NCBI GenBank assembly: GCA_963682025.1
Contig: OY821521.1
Location: forward strand, 115,047,797-115,111,796
Length of the DNA stretch: 64,000 nt
Direction of reading: 5' to 3'
Origin: Cordilura impudica
Taxonomy: Eukaryota > Arthropoda > Insecta > Diptera > Scathophagidae
Shown: piece after piece, positions 22,247-33,106 of the stretch
Layout: each line of letters begins with the position of its first letter
Position numbering within the stretch: position 1 is the first letter of the stretch
Translations under genes and position numbers: made by a program
Notes under the pieces: model-generated
Database searches by the model: none
Seen by the model: the letters and a program-made list of their open reading frames with translations, nothing else
What the model was told of the DNA's origin: nothing

Positions 22247-24850
22247 CCGTACGATTCATAACCAGCAAAACTCCTTTAATTTCATAACCAGGTACCCGGG
22301 TACCCGAAGTAGGTTGTTTTGCGTTTATTGAAATAAAATAATATTTTCCTGTAAATATTTTTGTTGTTGATTATATTTTGCGTTCTCAACTGTACAAATT
22401 TGATATTTGGAAAAAAAAACTGGTTTCTGTTCGTATATAAGTACCTAAAGCGACACAAGTAGGCAGAAACTGGTTTTATGTAAGGGTTGTTTATTTGCTT
22501 ATTTTCGGTACCTACTTGCTTAATTGCTTTTGAATTAGATAGCAGATGTTCATTTGTGTCGTTAAATTGAAATATTTCATTTGCTTCGCCAGTCTGTGTT
22601 GAATATTTGAACAGTGAAGTTGGTGAAAAATGAGCCGCAACGACCGATATTTGTCTACAAGGGAATACTGGAATTTGAGTGATGAAGCAAGAAGCACATA
22701 TATTCAACGTTTATTTGAGGAAGCGACTCAAGATGAGGACCTTGAAGTGGACCCTGTGGAAGACCAAAATGAAGGAAATGTGTCCTATACTGGCGAAGTT
22801 TCGGAATCAGAAAATGAAGATTTGAATGTTGACAACGCAAACGAAATTGCAGCTGCTATTGACGCACCAGAGGAAATTTTCTTTGATGATGAAAGTGAAG
22901 ATGATGATATGCAAGAAGATGCACCAACAACAAACCCAGCAGACTACATGACTGCACGTGACGGCACACAATGTCAGCAAACACCACATAGTTGCCAACA
23001 AGTGAGAAGCCACAATATATTCAGAGACCGCTGTGGTCCAGCGCGGATTACTGAAAATATGACGCCTTTGCAGTGTTTCAAATCATACCTCACAGTGGAA
23101 ATGGTGGATATAATAGTGCGCCACACAAATAGAAAAGCGCATGCCACATATAATGCGTACAATGAAGCGAATCCCAATAGACGTCAGTTGAAGTGGAAAG
23201 ACACGACAATCAACGAAATTTATGCGTTCATTGGAATGATTTTGATGGCTGGCACAAATGATTCTAATGACGAAAACGCAAGAGATTTATGGACGTCACA
23301 GGCTCACCCAATATTCCGCGCCACCATGGGAATAAACAGGTTTTTCGATTTGCTGCGTTTTATGCGGTTTGACGACCCCAGAACACGGGTAGAGCGGCAG
23401 CGTCAAGACAAAGCGGCGCCAATTCGCGATATTTGGATAATGCTCAATGCAAATCTTGCCAGATATTATGTGCCATCGGAATATTTGACCATTGATGAAC
23501 AATTATATCCATACCGTGGTAGAACCACATTCACCCAATATATACCCTCGAAGCCAGCAAAATATGGCATAAAAGTATGGTGGATTTGCGATGCCAAAAA
23601 CTCATATCCACTTCATGGCCAAATATATACTGGCAAACAAGAAACTGGTCGTGAAGTTGGTGTTGGCGAAAGAGTGGTGAGAGATTTAGTTGGGCCATAC
23701 TACGGTAGCGGACGAAATATAACAAAGGATAATTTTTTTACGACGCTGCCGTTGGCTAGGCAACTAAAAGTAGAAAAGCTCAGCATTGTGGGTACACTCC
23801 GCCGCAACAAAGCTTACATCCCTGCGGAGATGAAAGAAGACAAAAAAAAAGACGTTGGTTCAAGTTTATTTGGCTTCTACGACAACGTAACACTGCTCTC
23901 ATATAAGCAGCGGAAGTCCAACTCGGTCATCCTTCTTTCTAGTATGCATGATGATGCACAAATTGACGAGAATGGGAAACCAGAAATTATAAATTTTTAT
24001 AACCAAACAAAAGGTGGGGTGGACGTAATGGACCAAACGCTCCAAGAATACACGACCCAGCGACAAACAAGAAGATGTCCGATGGCATTTTTCTATAACA
24101 TCATTGATGTGAGCGCATTTGCATCACACATCATATGTTATGGAAATAATCCAACTGCACGATACACCACGATGCGTAGGAAGAATTTCCTGCGCCAACT
24201 GGCAGAAAACCTGTGCATTCCTGTTATAGAAAATAGAATTTCAAATGTACAAAGCATGCGCCAATTTTCAACAAAAAATGCAATTGAAAGCATCATCAGA
24301 AGGCCGTTGGAGAGTGTGCTTTGTGCTGCAGGTCCGTCAACATCTCCGTCAGCAAGACAAAGGGGCAGAAAAGTACATACAAATAAGCGCAGAAGAAAAA
24401 CTAGAAAAAATTGCAGCAAATGTAGCACGCCGATATGCGATGAGCACGCCATAACAATTACTAAATGCTACAATTGCCACAATAACAACGATAGTGATTC
24501 GGATGAATTATAATATAATATATATAAAATATGATAAAATAAATAAAAAAGACATTTATTTCCAATAAAAACAACACAAAAAAACGTTTCTTCATTTATA
24601 TGTCAGGCATTTACATAGGAATTGCATTAGGGTACCCGGGGACCCGGTTGTGTGTTTATGGGGGTAAATCATTTAAAATCATTTTTTAAAGAAAATATTG
24701 AAAATATTTTGAATTTTTTCGTATTTAAATCTTAGTTTAGCCAAAATCTCTCATGATTCGGAGTTTTATGTCCATATCTCAAAAATTATAGGCACAGCAG
24801 CACTTTAAAGTCAAAAAAGGTACACGGGTACCCGGTTATGAATCGTAGGG
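22247..24850 (+). mobile_element. piggyBac-family transposon, apparently complete
   Basis: Flanked by TTAA at 22243-22246 and 24851-24854. Tips are CCGTACGATTCATAACC (22247) and GGTTATGAATCGTAGGG (to 24850), near-perfect inverted repeats. Internal to each tip are copies of a palindromic ggtacccgggtaccc word (22289-22306, 24632-24645, 24822-24836), likely subterminal transposase-binding repeats. It contains one long intact transposase gene. The perfect target duplication and open frame indicate a recent insertion. Confidence 0.92.
22630..24513 (+). CDS. piggyBac transposase, 627 aa, intact
   Basis: An uninterrupted reading frame from ATG 22630 to the stop at 24511-24513. The N-terminal ~100 residues are acidic (DEDLEVDPVEDQNEG, FDDESEDDDMQEDA). 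The DDE transposase domain follows: MTPLQCFKSYL, INEIYAFIGMILMAG, LTIDEQLYPYRGR (first Asp), NITKDNFFTTLPLA (second Asp) and GGVDVMDQTLQEY (third Asp region). The C-terminus has a basic segment (RRRKTRKNCSKC) and a cysteine-rich zinc-binding domain (CSKCSTPICDEH, KCYNCHNNN). In this family the enzyme excises and inserts the element at TTAA without footprints. All three catalytic regions and the tail domain are present, so it may be active. The upstream 380 bp would hold the promoter. Confidence 0.93.
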   Translation: MSRNDRYLSTREYWNLSDEARSTYIQRLFEEATQDEDLEVDPVEDQNEGNVSYTGEVSESENEDLNVDNANEIAAAIDAPEEIFFDDESEDDDMQEDAPTTNPADYMTARDGTQCQQTPHSCQQVRSHNIFRDRCGPARITENMTPLQCFKSYLTVEMVDIIVRHTNRKAHATYNAYNEANPNRRQLKWKDTTINEIYAFIGMILMAGTNDSNDENARDLWTSQAHPIFRATMGINRFFDLLRFMRFDDPRTRVERQRQDKAAPIRDIWIMLNANLARYYVPSEYLTIDEQLYPYRGRTTFTQYIPSKPAKYGIKVWWICDAKNSYPLHGQIYTGKQETGREVGVGERVVRDLVGPYYGSGRNITKDNFFTTLPLARQLKVEKLSIVGTLRRNKAYIPAEMKEDKKKDVGSSLFGFYDNVTLLSYKQRKSNSVILLSSMHDDAQIDENGKPEIINFYNQTKGGVDVMDQTLQEYTTQRQTRRCPMAFFYNIIDVSAFASHIICYGNNPTARYTTMRRKNFLRQLAENLCIPVIENRISNVQSMRQFSTKNAIESIIRRPLESVLCAAGPSTSPSARQRGRKVHTNKRRRKTRKNCSKCSTPICDEHAITITKCYNCHNNNDSDSDEL

Positions 24851-25315
24851 TTAAAAAGCTGGTTCTATAGATAGTGAATAAAATCCCAGTAAACATTTTA
24901 TGCAATAAGTGATCATGTGGAGTCTTTTTTGACTCCTCTGTGCTATTAAAACAGTCGTAAATGCGCTCTTTTGCTGATCACAAAATATTCTTTTGTTGGG
25001 AGGAAATTTTACCTTACCCCGACTCATCTTGAGAACCTTTTTTATCCAATTTTCTGATTAATTTCGACTTATTTTTGAGTCATATTTAATGTCATTTTTC
25101 TATAAATCACTTTTTAAGCGTAAGCAAAAATCATTTCTTAATCTTTTTCTAATACCGCATGTGATTAATCAGTTTTTAATCATCGAAAGTGCTCGAAGAA
25201 GACACAGTAAGATGATTTTTGTTAAAACAATCTTCGAAATGATTACTGGGATATCGTATATTTTTGTTTACACACACATATACATAATGGCACCAGTAAG
25301 CCGAACTCTCTCATG

Positions 25316-25885
25316 AAACACATAGACGACAGCGGCTACACGATTACAGCCTGTCAAAAATAAAATACACACGTTTATATGAAAACGATTATTTTGACAC
25401 CAACACAGCTACACGACTACATGACCACTATTGCTGCTGTAGTCAACTTAGGCTAATATCTATTTTTGTTGGCTACAAACTAAAAATAGTGTTGACATTA
25501 TAACAAAATATGTAAAAGATATTAGTGCTATGAAATATTTTATTTTGTTGAAAAAATTAATCGCAAAATGAAATGCTATAATAATTCTATTAATAAGTAA
25601 ATTTATTTATTTATTTTTACGTTATAATAATGCATTATAAATAAGTAATATATTTAAGACAATTTTATATAGAATCATACATGTTTTTCTATTTTAATAA
25701 AGTAAAAAAAAAATATAATTGGCACTAATGAAATAAAAATGATTTTGTATAAAAACAGCTGTTTATATTGTTGTTATATGTTGCTGTCGTTTTCAAAAAA
25801 ATTAAGTAGTTGACTACACGACTACAATTGTAGCCAGCAACATTTGTATCCGTGTGTTTGTGTAGCCTCTGTCGTCTATGTGTTT
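25316..25885. mobile_element. 570-bp MITE D, copy 1 (TIR AAACACATAGACGACAG)
   Basis: Inverted ends AAACACATAGACGACAGCGG (25316) and CTGTCGTCTATGTGTTT (to 25885), with longer subterminal inverted similarity (ctacacgactac). CATG flanks both sides (25312-25315, 25886-25889). No gene inside. A second copy in the same orientation is at 30047-30614. Confidence 0.75.
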
Positions 25886-26386
25886 CATGCATAAGTAACA
25901 ATTTCATTAAGTCTTATGAAAGCTTTTGAACAAAGCATATATACGTCGCATAGTTTTGTGAAATCTTACATTGTTTTTTAATAGGTACCAGTGATGCCAG
26001 GAGATTTTTACAGAAATCTCTACGCTAATGAAAAAAAAATCCCTTTTTTCCCTACACCCACTTTTTTTCTCTCTACATTTTTCCCTACACTACTTTTTTC
26101 AATTTTTCAAAAAAAAAAAAATTATTTTTAATTTGTTAATTTTCAATTTCAATAATGCAAAAATACCATAAAAACGAAAAAAATATCATAAAAAATAAGA
26201 TAAGAATATCATTAGAATTACATAAAAACAACATAAAAAATCTACAGATATTATAAAAAAAATATTTTTACTATTCTGTATAATTCATCTTTTATATGGC
26301 TAGATGTGCATTTAAAAGTTACACAATTAATTAAAATGGCTTGCAAATGGGATCTTATAACGTAAACAGAATTTTGGTTGTTGATT

Positions 26387-26580
26387 TTAAAAGATATTTT
26401 TTTTAAGACATTGGTTATTAGCATGTATACTTAGATCTGATTTATCGCAATATAATATTTTTTCACAAGCCTTGCATCTGTATTTAAAGTCGTCATCTTT
26501 GACCTGTTCCATCCCATTAGCTTCTCGTCTCTCAACTAACTTGAGTAAAACCTTTGTTTTCTGTATTTCTTTGATATGTT
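26387..26580 (-). pseudogene. zinc-finger coding fragment (CxxC...HxxxxC)
   Basis: An open minus-strand frame encodes KVLLKLVERREANGMEQVKD, DDFKYRCKACEKILYCDKSD and LSIHANNQC, a C2HC zinc-finger-like segment of the kind found at the N-terminus of hAT-type transposases and of host BED-like proteins. No start codon or splice acceptor is evident. It is an orphan fragment of either a transposase or a host gene. It was not produced from the neighbouring MITEs. Confidence 0.45.
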
Positions 26581-26677
26581 TTCAGCATCATAGAAAAACG
26601 AATCGGATATTTTTCTAAAATCAATTATGTTTACATTTATAATATTTTAATATTCTTTTTATTTACAAACTTACTTA

Positions 26678-27162
26678 AGGTGCTATTACACGAAGTGTTT
26701 TTTACATATGTACTGTCACTTTTTTATTCATATGAAATTCCTCACGTCTGTCAAAATTGTCTTTTACATACGATTCATAATTTTTGCTATCACACGTGCA
26801 TATGTATTTCCGTAAGACATAACCTCTAAGTGTAAACAACTGCTGATTTAATTTGTGAATTTACAAAAAATTATTGTTAAAAAACAGGTTATATATTTTT
26901 TAATTGTTAATGCTAAACAATTTATTTTTCTTTCAATATTAATCTTTAAAATTTACTCTGTTTTTCTTTCGCCACAAGCAGTGTTGTATTTTTATGTTTG
27001 TCATGCAAAAATAGAACCTGTTCTAATTGAAAAATGTACATGTGACTTTCCTCATGTATTGTACATAAACAATGTTTCATATGTATCACACGATGTGTAC
27101 AACTTTTGTTGTGGGAAAATTTGACAGTACATATGTAAAAAACACATCATGTAATAGCACCT
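26678..27162. mobile_element. Harbinger-type MITE E, copy 1
   Basis: Tips AGGTGCTATTACACG (26678) and its complement ending TAATAGCACCT (27162), flanked by TTA at 26675-26677 and 27163-27165. About 485 bp without a gene. Internally it matches the reverse complement of 60767-61266 (shared aacctctaagtgtaaacaac and aaattcacaaattaaatcag segments). Confidence 0.8.
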
Positions 27163-27805
27163 TTAATATAATCGAAGAGATCTACGAAGATCACGTAGTT
27201 ATGTATGTATTAAAAAAAATGCACAAAACAAGTAAACTGCACAAAGTTTTTTTTACTTGTCATTCTTATTAAAGAAGCCACGTATTTACTATCTCCATAT
27301 TATAGAGTTATTACCAGATTTAAAAAAGATAGATATTTTTAATTTTAAAGTTTAAAATTGAAATGTATATAATATTAAGTTGTTAAAAAATTTTTTTTTC
27401 AAAAAATCCCTACAATTCGACAAAAGTAAGAAATCTTTTGCATTAAACACATAGACGCAAATCCATTTATCGATGCGTTACAAATGGAATGATAAACTGA
27501 TGTAATAAGATCGAAAAAATAAAACTGATTAACGCTAGTGCTTTTAAAATATAAGACATGGTCAAGTATTCCGAAAAAGATCCGAAATTTAAAAATATAT
27601 TTTGTTTACTATCTTCTATTGACTTTAAAATTGTTAAAGGTAAATGCTGAAAATTCAGAGTATTTGTTGTAATAAATTACTAAATTGATCAAATTGATTA
27701 CATTTTTAAATATTTTATCTAAATTTGTGACAAATAGTGCAAGAAAACCTAGGTGGAGGGTATCAAAGATTCGGTATAGCCGAATTTAACACTCTTACTT
27801 GTTAT

Positions 27806-28250
27806 TTAATTCAGTTTTACTCCTTCGTTTTAAAATGTTTTCATGTTTAATTCATTTTCTATCATTATTTAATTAAGTTTTACTTTTTGGTTTAAAATGT
27901 TTTCAAGTTTAATTCGCTTTCTATCATCATCACCATCATTTAGTAGAGTAGAATTCTTTCTTTTTAAGATTTTTTTTAATTTAAATCACTTTCTGTCATC
28001 ATCATTCGGTAGAGTAGAATTCTTTTCTTTTAAAATTTCTTCTAATTTAATTCCCTTTTTATCATTTATTCATTCAGTTTTACTCTTTCGCTTTAATATA
28101 TATTCATGTTTAACTCGTTTTTTCTCATTGTGTATTTGCGGTACACTCTTTCGTTTCACACACTTATCAGTACTACGAGATACATTTGTGGGCGCGTTTG
28201 CGGTTAGCATTATATTATGAAATACATTATTATCATCACTTACACTTTTT
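27806..28250 (-). pseudogene. DPNEL-type Maverick protein, piece 2 of 5, with tandem peptide repeats
   Basis: The minus strand begins VSDDNNVFHNIMLTANAPTN and then contains three to four diverged repeats of a ~30-residue unit (DRKRIKLENIL..K.KLN; NDDDRKxFKLKKILKRKNST) matching ~95-bp DNA repeats. Two stops interrupt the frame. It lies between the family C repeat (upstream piece at 31396) and repeat B copy 2 (downstream piece at 20757). Confidence 0.55.
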
Positions 28251-28734
28251 ATACCCTATACCACCATTGGTTTGGGTATAATGACTTTGTGCTGCTGTTT
28301 GTAACTACCAAAAAAATTTGACCTAGAGCCATCTTTTATTATACCGATCGACTCAGAATCACTTTCTGAGTCGATTTAGTTCGATTCTGAGTTCGATCCG
28401 TGTTCAGACCTAGTCCCCATACAAATGACCCCTATGAAATCGACACAAATTGCCACAAGATCCAAATTATCATATAGATCTCAGTCAAGTTGGATTTGCA
28501 TGTCTTTATTATATCCATTAATCAGTAGTCTAAAAATAATCCCTATAGGTCAATTCTTAGTCATAGGCCCCATATAGGGCTGCTTCCGGATCTTCACTTA
28601 GATCTATTAAAAAAACAAAAATATTGCACAGATTTTTCTCAAATTTGGTTTGTATATATTTTTTCAAATTATAAGTGACTTTACCAAATGTGGTCAGGAT
28701 CGGGTTATTTTTCGACCTAGTCCACAAATAAATT

Positions 28735-31236
28735 TTAACGACGTGTTTTCCCACTTATTCCGGGGTGAGCTCAGTGGGAAATCCAGTTGGTTCGTTAGTA
28801 GAATAAAAAAAAAAAACACACTTGGCTCGTCGAGTCAAAAGACAAATCTTTATGACAATCAATTGCTGTGGTAGCACGAGTGATCAGCGCCTTTCTCGCT
28901 CTACCCACTGAATTCCTGCCCTCCAGTTCTCACTCAAACCTATACCAAGGCCAGCAGCCGATTGATATTGTCATAGCCAGAACCTTCTTAATTTACCTTT
29001 CCACACAATCCAACTGACTAATAGTCACTCGTATTATGTACCTCAAAATCTTAACACAGAAGATTACGCCATCCGAATGTTTTCCCGTTATATGATGTAG
29101 TATGTCCCTCGCAAGGGTTACCAAGTCTGTTTCATGTGTGATAATTATAAAATCTTGCGAAAAGTTTATGTTTTATGTGATAGCTGATAACCCTCCAATT
29201 AAAATCACTGACAGTTCTCAGAAAAATATTAAATCAGTTCTTGTTATAAATTACAAATATCGCTTTATGTCTTTTTAAAAACAATATTAAAATAAATAAA
29301 ATTAATAAAAACATTCAGTGAAGTGTGTTAAAAAGTTGCAGTTACTAAAAGCAAAAAACAGAAAAAACGTAAACATGAGGAGTGCACTGGGCCAGAAATG
29401 ATAAAATGCAAGCAAAGCAATAGTAAAAAAAACAAGTGAGAAATTGTGCGAAAAACTAACATTTTGCGACTTTTTAATGAAATGAGTATATGTTTTACTT
29501 AAAATTCAAATTTAATAATGGAGGGAAACGCTCAAATAGTATTATGCAATATATATATATTTAAATCGTGTAAATTTGGTGCTTACAAGCGGATATTGCA
29601 AAAAAAAACCTTTGTTGGAAGCAAAGCACATTGAAGTAGCGGAAACATTTTTTTTTTATGTAGAATGTTCTTATAATAAGGTAACTAAATGCCGAAATTT
29701 TGAAAATATCAATAAACGAAAAATGCACTTGAATAAAATAAATAAATTAACAAATTTATAAAAATAAAATATTTTACTAGCAAATAATTTGAGGAGAAAA
29801 GAGTGAATTATCCCATCGTTACAATTCTATTGTTTATGTATAAACATACACATAAACATATCAGTTTGACAGCTGAAATTTATCAGCCAATAGGAACACA
29901 GTTTGCGTGACGTCACTTGTCCTACAGGTGCAGATAATTTCAATAGTGTACGCGGGATGGCGTATTCTTGTATTCTATCATTCTTGACCAACAGTCACTA
30001 TGTATTAACATTTGCAGGTTAACTCGTATAAATATTCAGTCCAGGCAAATAGACGACAGCGGCTACACGAACACAGCCTGTCTAAAGTAAAATACACACG
30101 TTTATATGAAAACGATTATTTTGACACCAACACAGCTACAGGACTACACGACCACTTTTGCTGCTGTAGTCAACTTAGGCTAATTTCTATTTTCGTTGAC
30201 TACAAAACAAAAATAGTGTTGACATTATAACAAAATATGTAAAACATATTAGTGCTATGAAATATTTTATTTTGTTAAAAAAATTAATCACAAAAAGAAG
30301 TGCTATAATAATTCCATTAATAACCAAAAGGGGTTAAGTATATTTATTTATTTTTACGTTATAAAAATTCACTATAAATAAGTAATTGTATATTTAAGTC
30401 AAGTTTATGTTTGTTTTTATATTTTAATAAAGTAAAAAAAAATATAATTGGCACTACTAAAATAAAAATGCTTTTGTATAAAAACAGCTGTTTATATTGA
30501 TGTTATATGTTGCTGTCGTTTTCAAAAAAATTAAGTAGCTGACTACATGACTACAATTGCAGCCAGCAGCATTTGCATTCGTGTGTTCGTGTAGCCGCTG
30601 TTGTCTATGTGTTTCAGGCATAAGTGACGTTTACCCATCAACCAATCAGAACACTGCTGACGTGTGGTTAATGGCTGTTGTTTTATGATATAGTGAACAA
30701 ATGGTAGCTGTTGTTCATCAGCTTAAGTATTTATCCGTTAAACATTTTCATTACTAGTATGTGTCGTTGTGGTGGCTAACAATAGAACGGGGCAACCAAA
30801 ATAAATAAATAAATCTAAAATAAGAATATTAATATAGGCTAGCACTAAGGTAATATAATATGATGACAATATTAATAAGGCGGTACAATTAATATGTTAA
30901 ATTTATATAAAAAATAGAATGTGAGATTACTAATATAAAATGTACTTATGATATTAATACCGTAGTAATACCAATATATAGAATGTATTCAACTATCATG
31001 ATAGTAAAATATAATACTGACATTGTTATAATGGTAGGAGAAAAATTTATCTAGATGTTCTTAAATGAAAGTAACCTTATTAATAATCAATAAGACAATG
31101 TGGCGAACTTGATATTTTCAATAATATTTAAATAAATGTGTGAATATAAAATGGTATGTTGTGGTGTAGTAAACCGATGATGATTAATGATGTATTTTGG
31201 TGTGGGCCAAAACAAGGGCCGACTTTAGTCCTCACA
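28735..31236 (-). mobile_element. solo LTR related to LTR-2, carrying a MITE
   Basis: The left end (acgacgtgttttcccacttattccggggtgagctcagtggg) parallels the start of the LTR at 35031. The region from 30620 (tgacgtttacccatcaaccaatcag) parallels 35578, and the right end (gtgtgggccaaaacaaggg ... ctttagtcctcaca) parallels the end at 36312. AAATTT-type sequence flanks both sides. No internal coding sequence. The 1.1 kb at 29120-30046 has no partner in LTR-2 and is unexplained. Confidence 0.55.
30047..30614. mobile_element. MITE D, copy 2
   Basis: Same element as 25316-25885. The left tip lost 3 bases (AAATAGACGACAGCGGC); the right tip is intact (TGTCTATGTGTTT). A 5-bp CAGGC flanks both sides (30042-30046, 30615-30619). 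It lies inside the solo LTR. Confidence 0.75.
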
Positions 31237-31395
31237 AAATTTAGCACCCGATATGAACTTTTTCATATCTGCGGCCAGAAAAATTTAAACCAATTCCCCT
31301 CAAATTTGGTTTATGCTTATTTTTTATATCCAATTAGTTGGACCGAAGCGTATAGTCGGTCCATACCGACTAAAATTTTCTTACTTGTTATTTGT

Positions 31396-31730
31396 TTACT
31401 TTTTGTTTGTTTACTAATATTGTCGTTTAAATTTAATTTCCTTTTTTTGTTTTGTGTGGAACTGCTGTTTGAGGCGATAGCTCTCTTCAAGTTATTTAAT
31501 TTATAATCATTAACGGGTATAGCATTTGATATATCGTCATCACTAACGGAATTATTATCTGGTGTAACATATGTAGCTGCATCATCATAATCAGAAACAT
31601 TTACATCATCATTATCATCATGATCATTAGATCGTATTACTGTTTGTGTTTCATTTTGTTCGTTATCTTCAGGTTTTCCAATTATATCATTCAAAGGTTT
31701 TGTTATAGGTTGAAATGTAGCATCCAACAA
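31396..31730 (-). pseudogene. DPNEL-type Maverick protein, N-terminal piece 1 of 5
   Basis: From the methionine at 31730 the frame encodes LDATFQPITKPLNDIIGK, matching the 'I.KPL..I' N-terminal motif of the family, then an acidic, low-complexity region (DHDDNDDVNVSDYDDA) and a basic stretch (NKKRKLNLND). The frame runs into repeat C at about 31390, which adds about 20 foreign residues before a stop. Sequence continues at 28250. The true start may be further upstream, since related proteins have an extra ~60 residues. Confidence 0.6.
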
Positions 31731-31829
31731 ATTAACTCTGTCTATTGCATTTAATTTGATATTTTAAAATTTTTCCTTTATTACCGCCCTCGTCTTTACA
31801 ATACCTTTCAACAATTTATTATCCATGTT

Positions 31830-31985
31830 GATCAGCTTCGTATCTGCTAACGTTCAGCTTTATATCTGATAATGATCTGATATATATCTGTTAACGATCT
31901 GGTTTATATCTGCTAACGATCAGCTTTAAATCTGATAATGATCTGACTTATTTCTGTTAATGATCTGGTTTATATCTTATATCAC
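31830..31985. repeat. tandem repeat, ~24-bp subunits in a 70-bp higher-order pattern
   Basis: Six diverged subunits of the form atctgytaacgatctgrttt (for example gatcagctttatatctgata, gatctggtttatatctgcta), with three-subunit blocks repeated twice. It lies in the gap between the ATPase end and the DPNEL gene of the Maverick. Confidence 0.7.
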
Positions 31986-32063
31986 TCAAAATTGTATGAA
32001 ACTATTAAAACCTTTTCGATATCGTCATTTGTTTATTGAATCATCCTTACTTACAACAACAAA

Positions 32064-32209
32064 ACCATATTAATCTTTCCAACACTCACTATAAATTTCC
32101 ATACATTCTTTTAATGACATATTACCGATAACATGATTATTATATATATGTCTTATATTCATTTCATCTTGTTTAAATATTATAATCATATTTGTGTTAT
32201 CAGGTATTA
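32064..32209 (-). pseudogene. Maverick packaging ATPase, C-terminal piece
   Basis: The minus strand reads IPDNTNMIIIFKQDEMNIRH, then IYNNHV, GNMSLKECMEIYSECWKD and a stop at 32064. This is the conserved end of the A32/FtsK-like packaging ATPase of Polintons. The N-terminal piece is at 51561-52000, about 19 kb away on the same strand. The two halves meet at a TTA duplication bounding the MITE-based insertion at 32210-51560. Confidence 0.85.
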
Positions 32210-32276
32210 TAGGCTTTTCACACTTACTGCGGTTTCAGGAAACGCCAGCGTTTTGCTCTCTTTCATGATATTATAA

Positions 32277-32801
32277 TGTTTACCGTTTAGTTTGTTGAAT
32301 TACTATGGTTAATGAAACTCGGAGCTGTAGCTAGTTTAATTTGCCAAATAATAATGAATCTTTATTTAAATTTAATTGCTGCTTATATATTAATTCTTAC
32401 AGCTAATATTTGAGTGATTTTCTATAATCAATCACTAATACATCTAAAAATAATTTATTCATAATTTGTGTCCAGCAAGCAATTGTTGAGTAATACTGAA
32501 GGTACAACGACTGTTGTAATAGTATCCCTCACATATCTTTGCTTCAATTTACAACTCACGTTTGCCACCCGTAAATTCCAGATGGTCAAATGTAAACAAA
32601 AAGATCGAATTAAATCAATGCAAACAAAACTGAAACATATCGACGCTTATTGCTTGACACAAATATGTATGGTGTGTGTGTGTATAGATTTACATATAGT
32701 GTTCATATCTTCTACACTATGTCCATACACACATCGTATTGTTTGTGAGTACATGAATTATAATTACTATTTTTGTACACTATGTTCATGCACTCACTAC
32801 A
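32277..32801 (-). repeat. LTR-1, 3' LTR
   Basis: In element orientation begins TGTAGTGAGTGCATGAAC and ends CGGTAAACA (TG...CA). Nearly identical to 47089-47613 over its whole length, with only scattered substitutions. Confidence 0.9.
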
Positions 32802-33106
32802 CCCTCACCGTTCAGAAGAATCATACAGTTTTATGTGTGAAATTGGATGATTCTTTAACGAAATATACGGTGCATAGTGTATGAAACATTTATAGTGTAA
32901 TTATTTGTAAATTATTCTACAGAACTTTCTTGTGATATATTGATCTTATAAAGTAAATAAAATTTGATTATTATTCAATTGTGACGTATAAGTTGTGGAT
33001 TTAAATTATTTTACAGTGTCTTATCATATACATATATATTTATTTATAGTCTATTTATGTTTTGTTTCAATATTCTAATGTTATCCTATTCTTACTTAAT
33101 TTACTA

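Larger units (their letters stand above)
20758..27803 (+). mobile_element. dispersed repeat B, copy 2, carrying nested elements
   Basis: Starts TATACCCTCCACTCCAGTGT at 20758 and ends aggtggagggtatcaaagat ... gccgaatttaacactcttacttgtt at 27803. It includes the gtccgtctg microsatellite at 20891-20934, U1-derived sequence, an intact piggyBac, two MITEs and a zinc-finger fragment. It is inserted in the repeated coding region of the Maverick DPNEL gene. Confidence 0.6.
28251..31389 (+). mobile_element. dispersed repeat C, copy 1, split by a solo LTR
   Basis: Starts ATACCCTATACCACCATTGG and ends gtatagtcggtccataccga ... ctaaaattttcttacttgtt. The unit is about 640 bp once the nested LTR (28735-31236) is removed. 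Copy 2 at 55107-55875 is uninterrupted and confirms continuity (both have 'ccgatatgaactttttcatatctgc'). No coding capacity. It is inserted in the Maverick DPNEL gene. Confidence 0.7.

Noticed and set aside
22282..22707. 141-codon minus-strand frame upstream of the piggyBac gene
   Set aside because: It overlaps the start of the piggyBac transposase in antisense and has no recognisable motifs.
24919..24936. Perfect ggagtc-tttttt-gactcc hairpin
   Set aside because: Only a 6-bp stem; a chance structure in AT-rich DNA with no gene to terminate or regulate.
27897..28220. Plus-strand serine/phenylalanine-rich repeated protein
   Set aside because: It is the antisense of the lysine-rich repeats of the Maverick DPNEL gene (piece 2).
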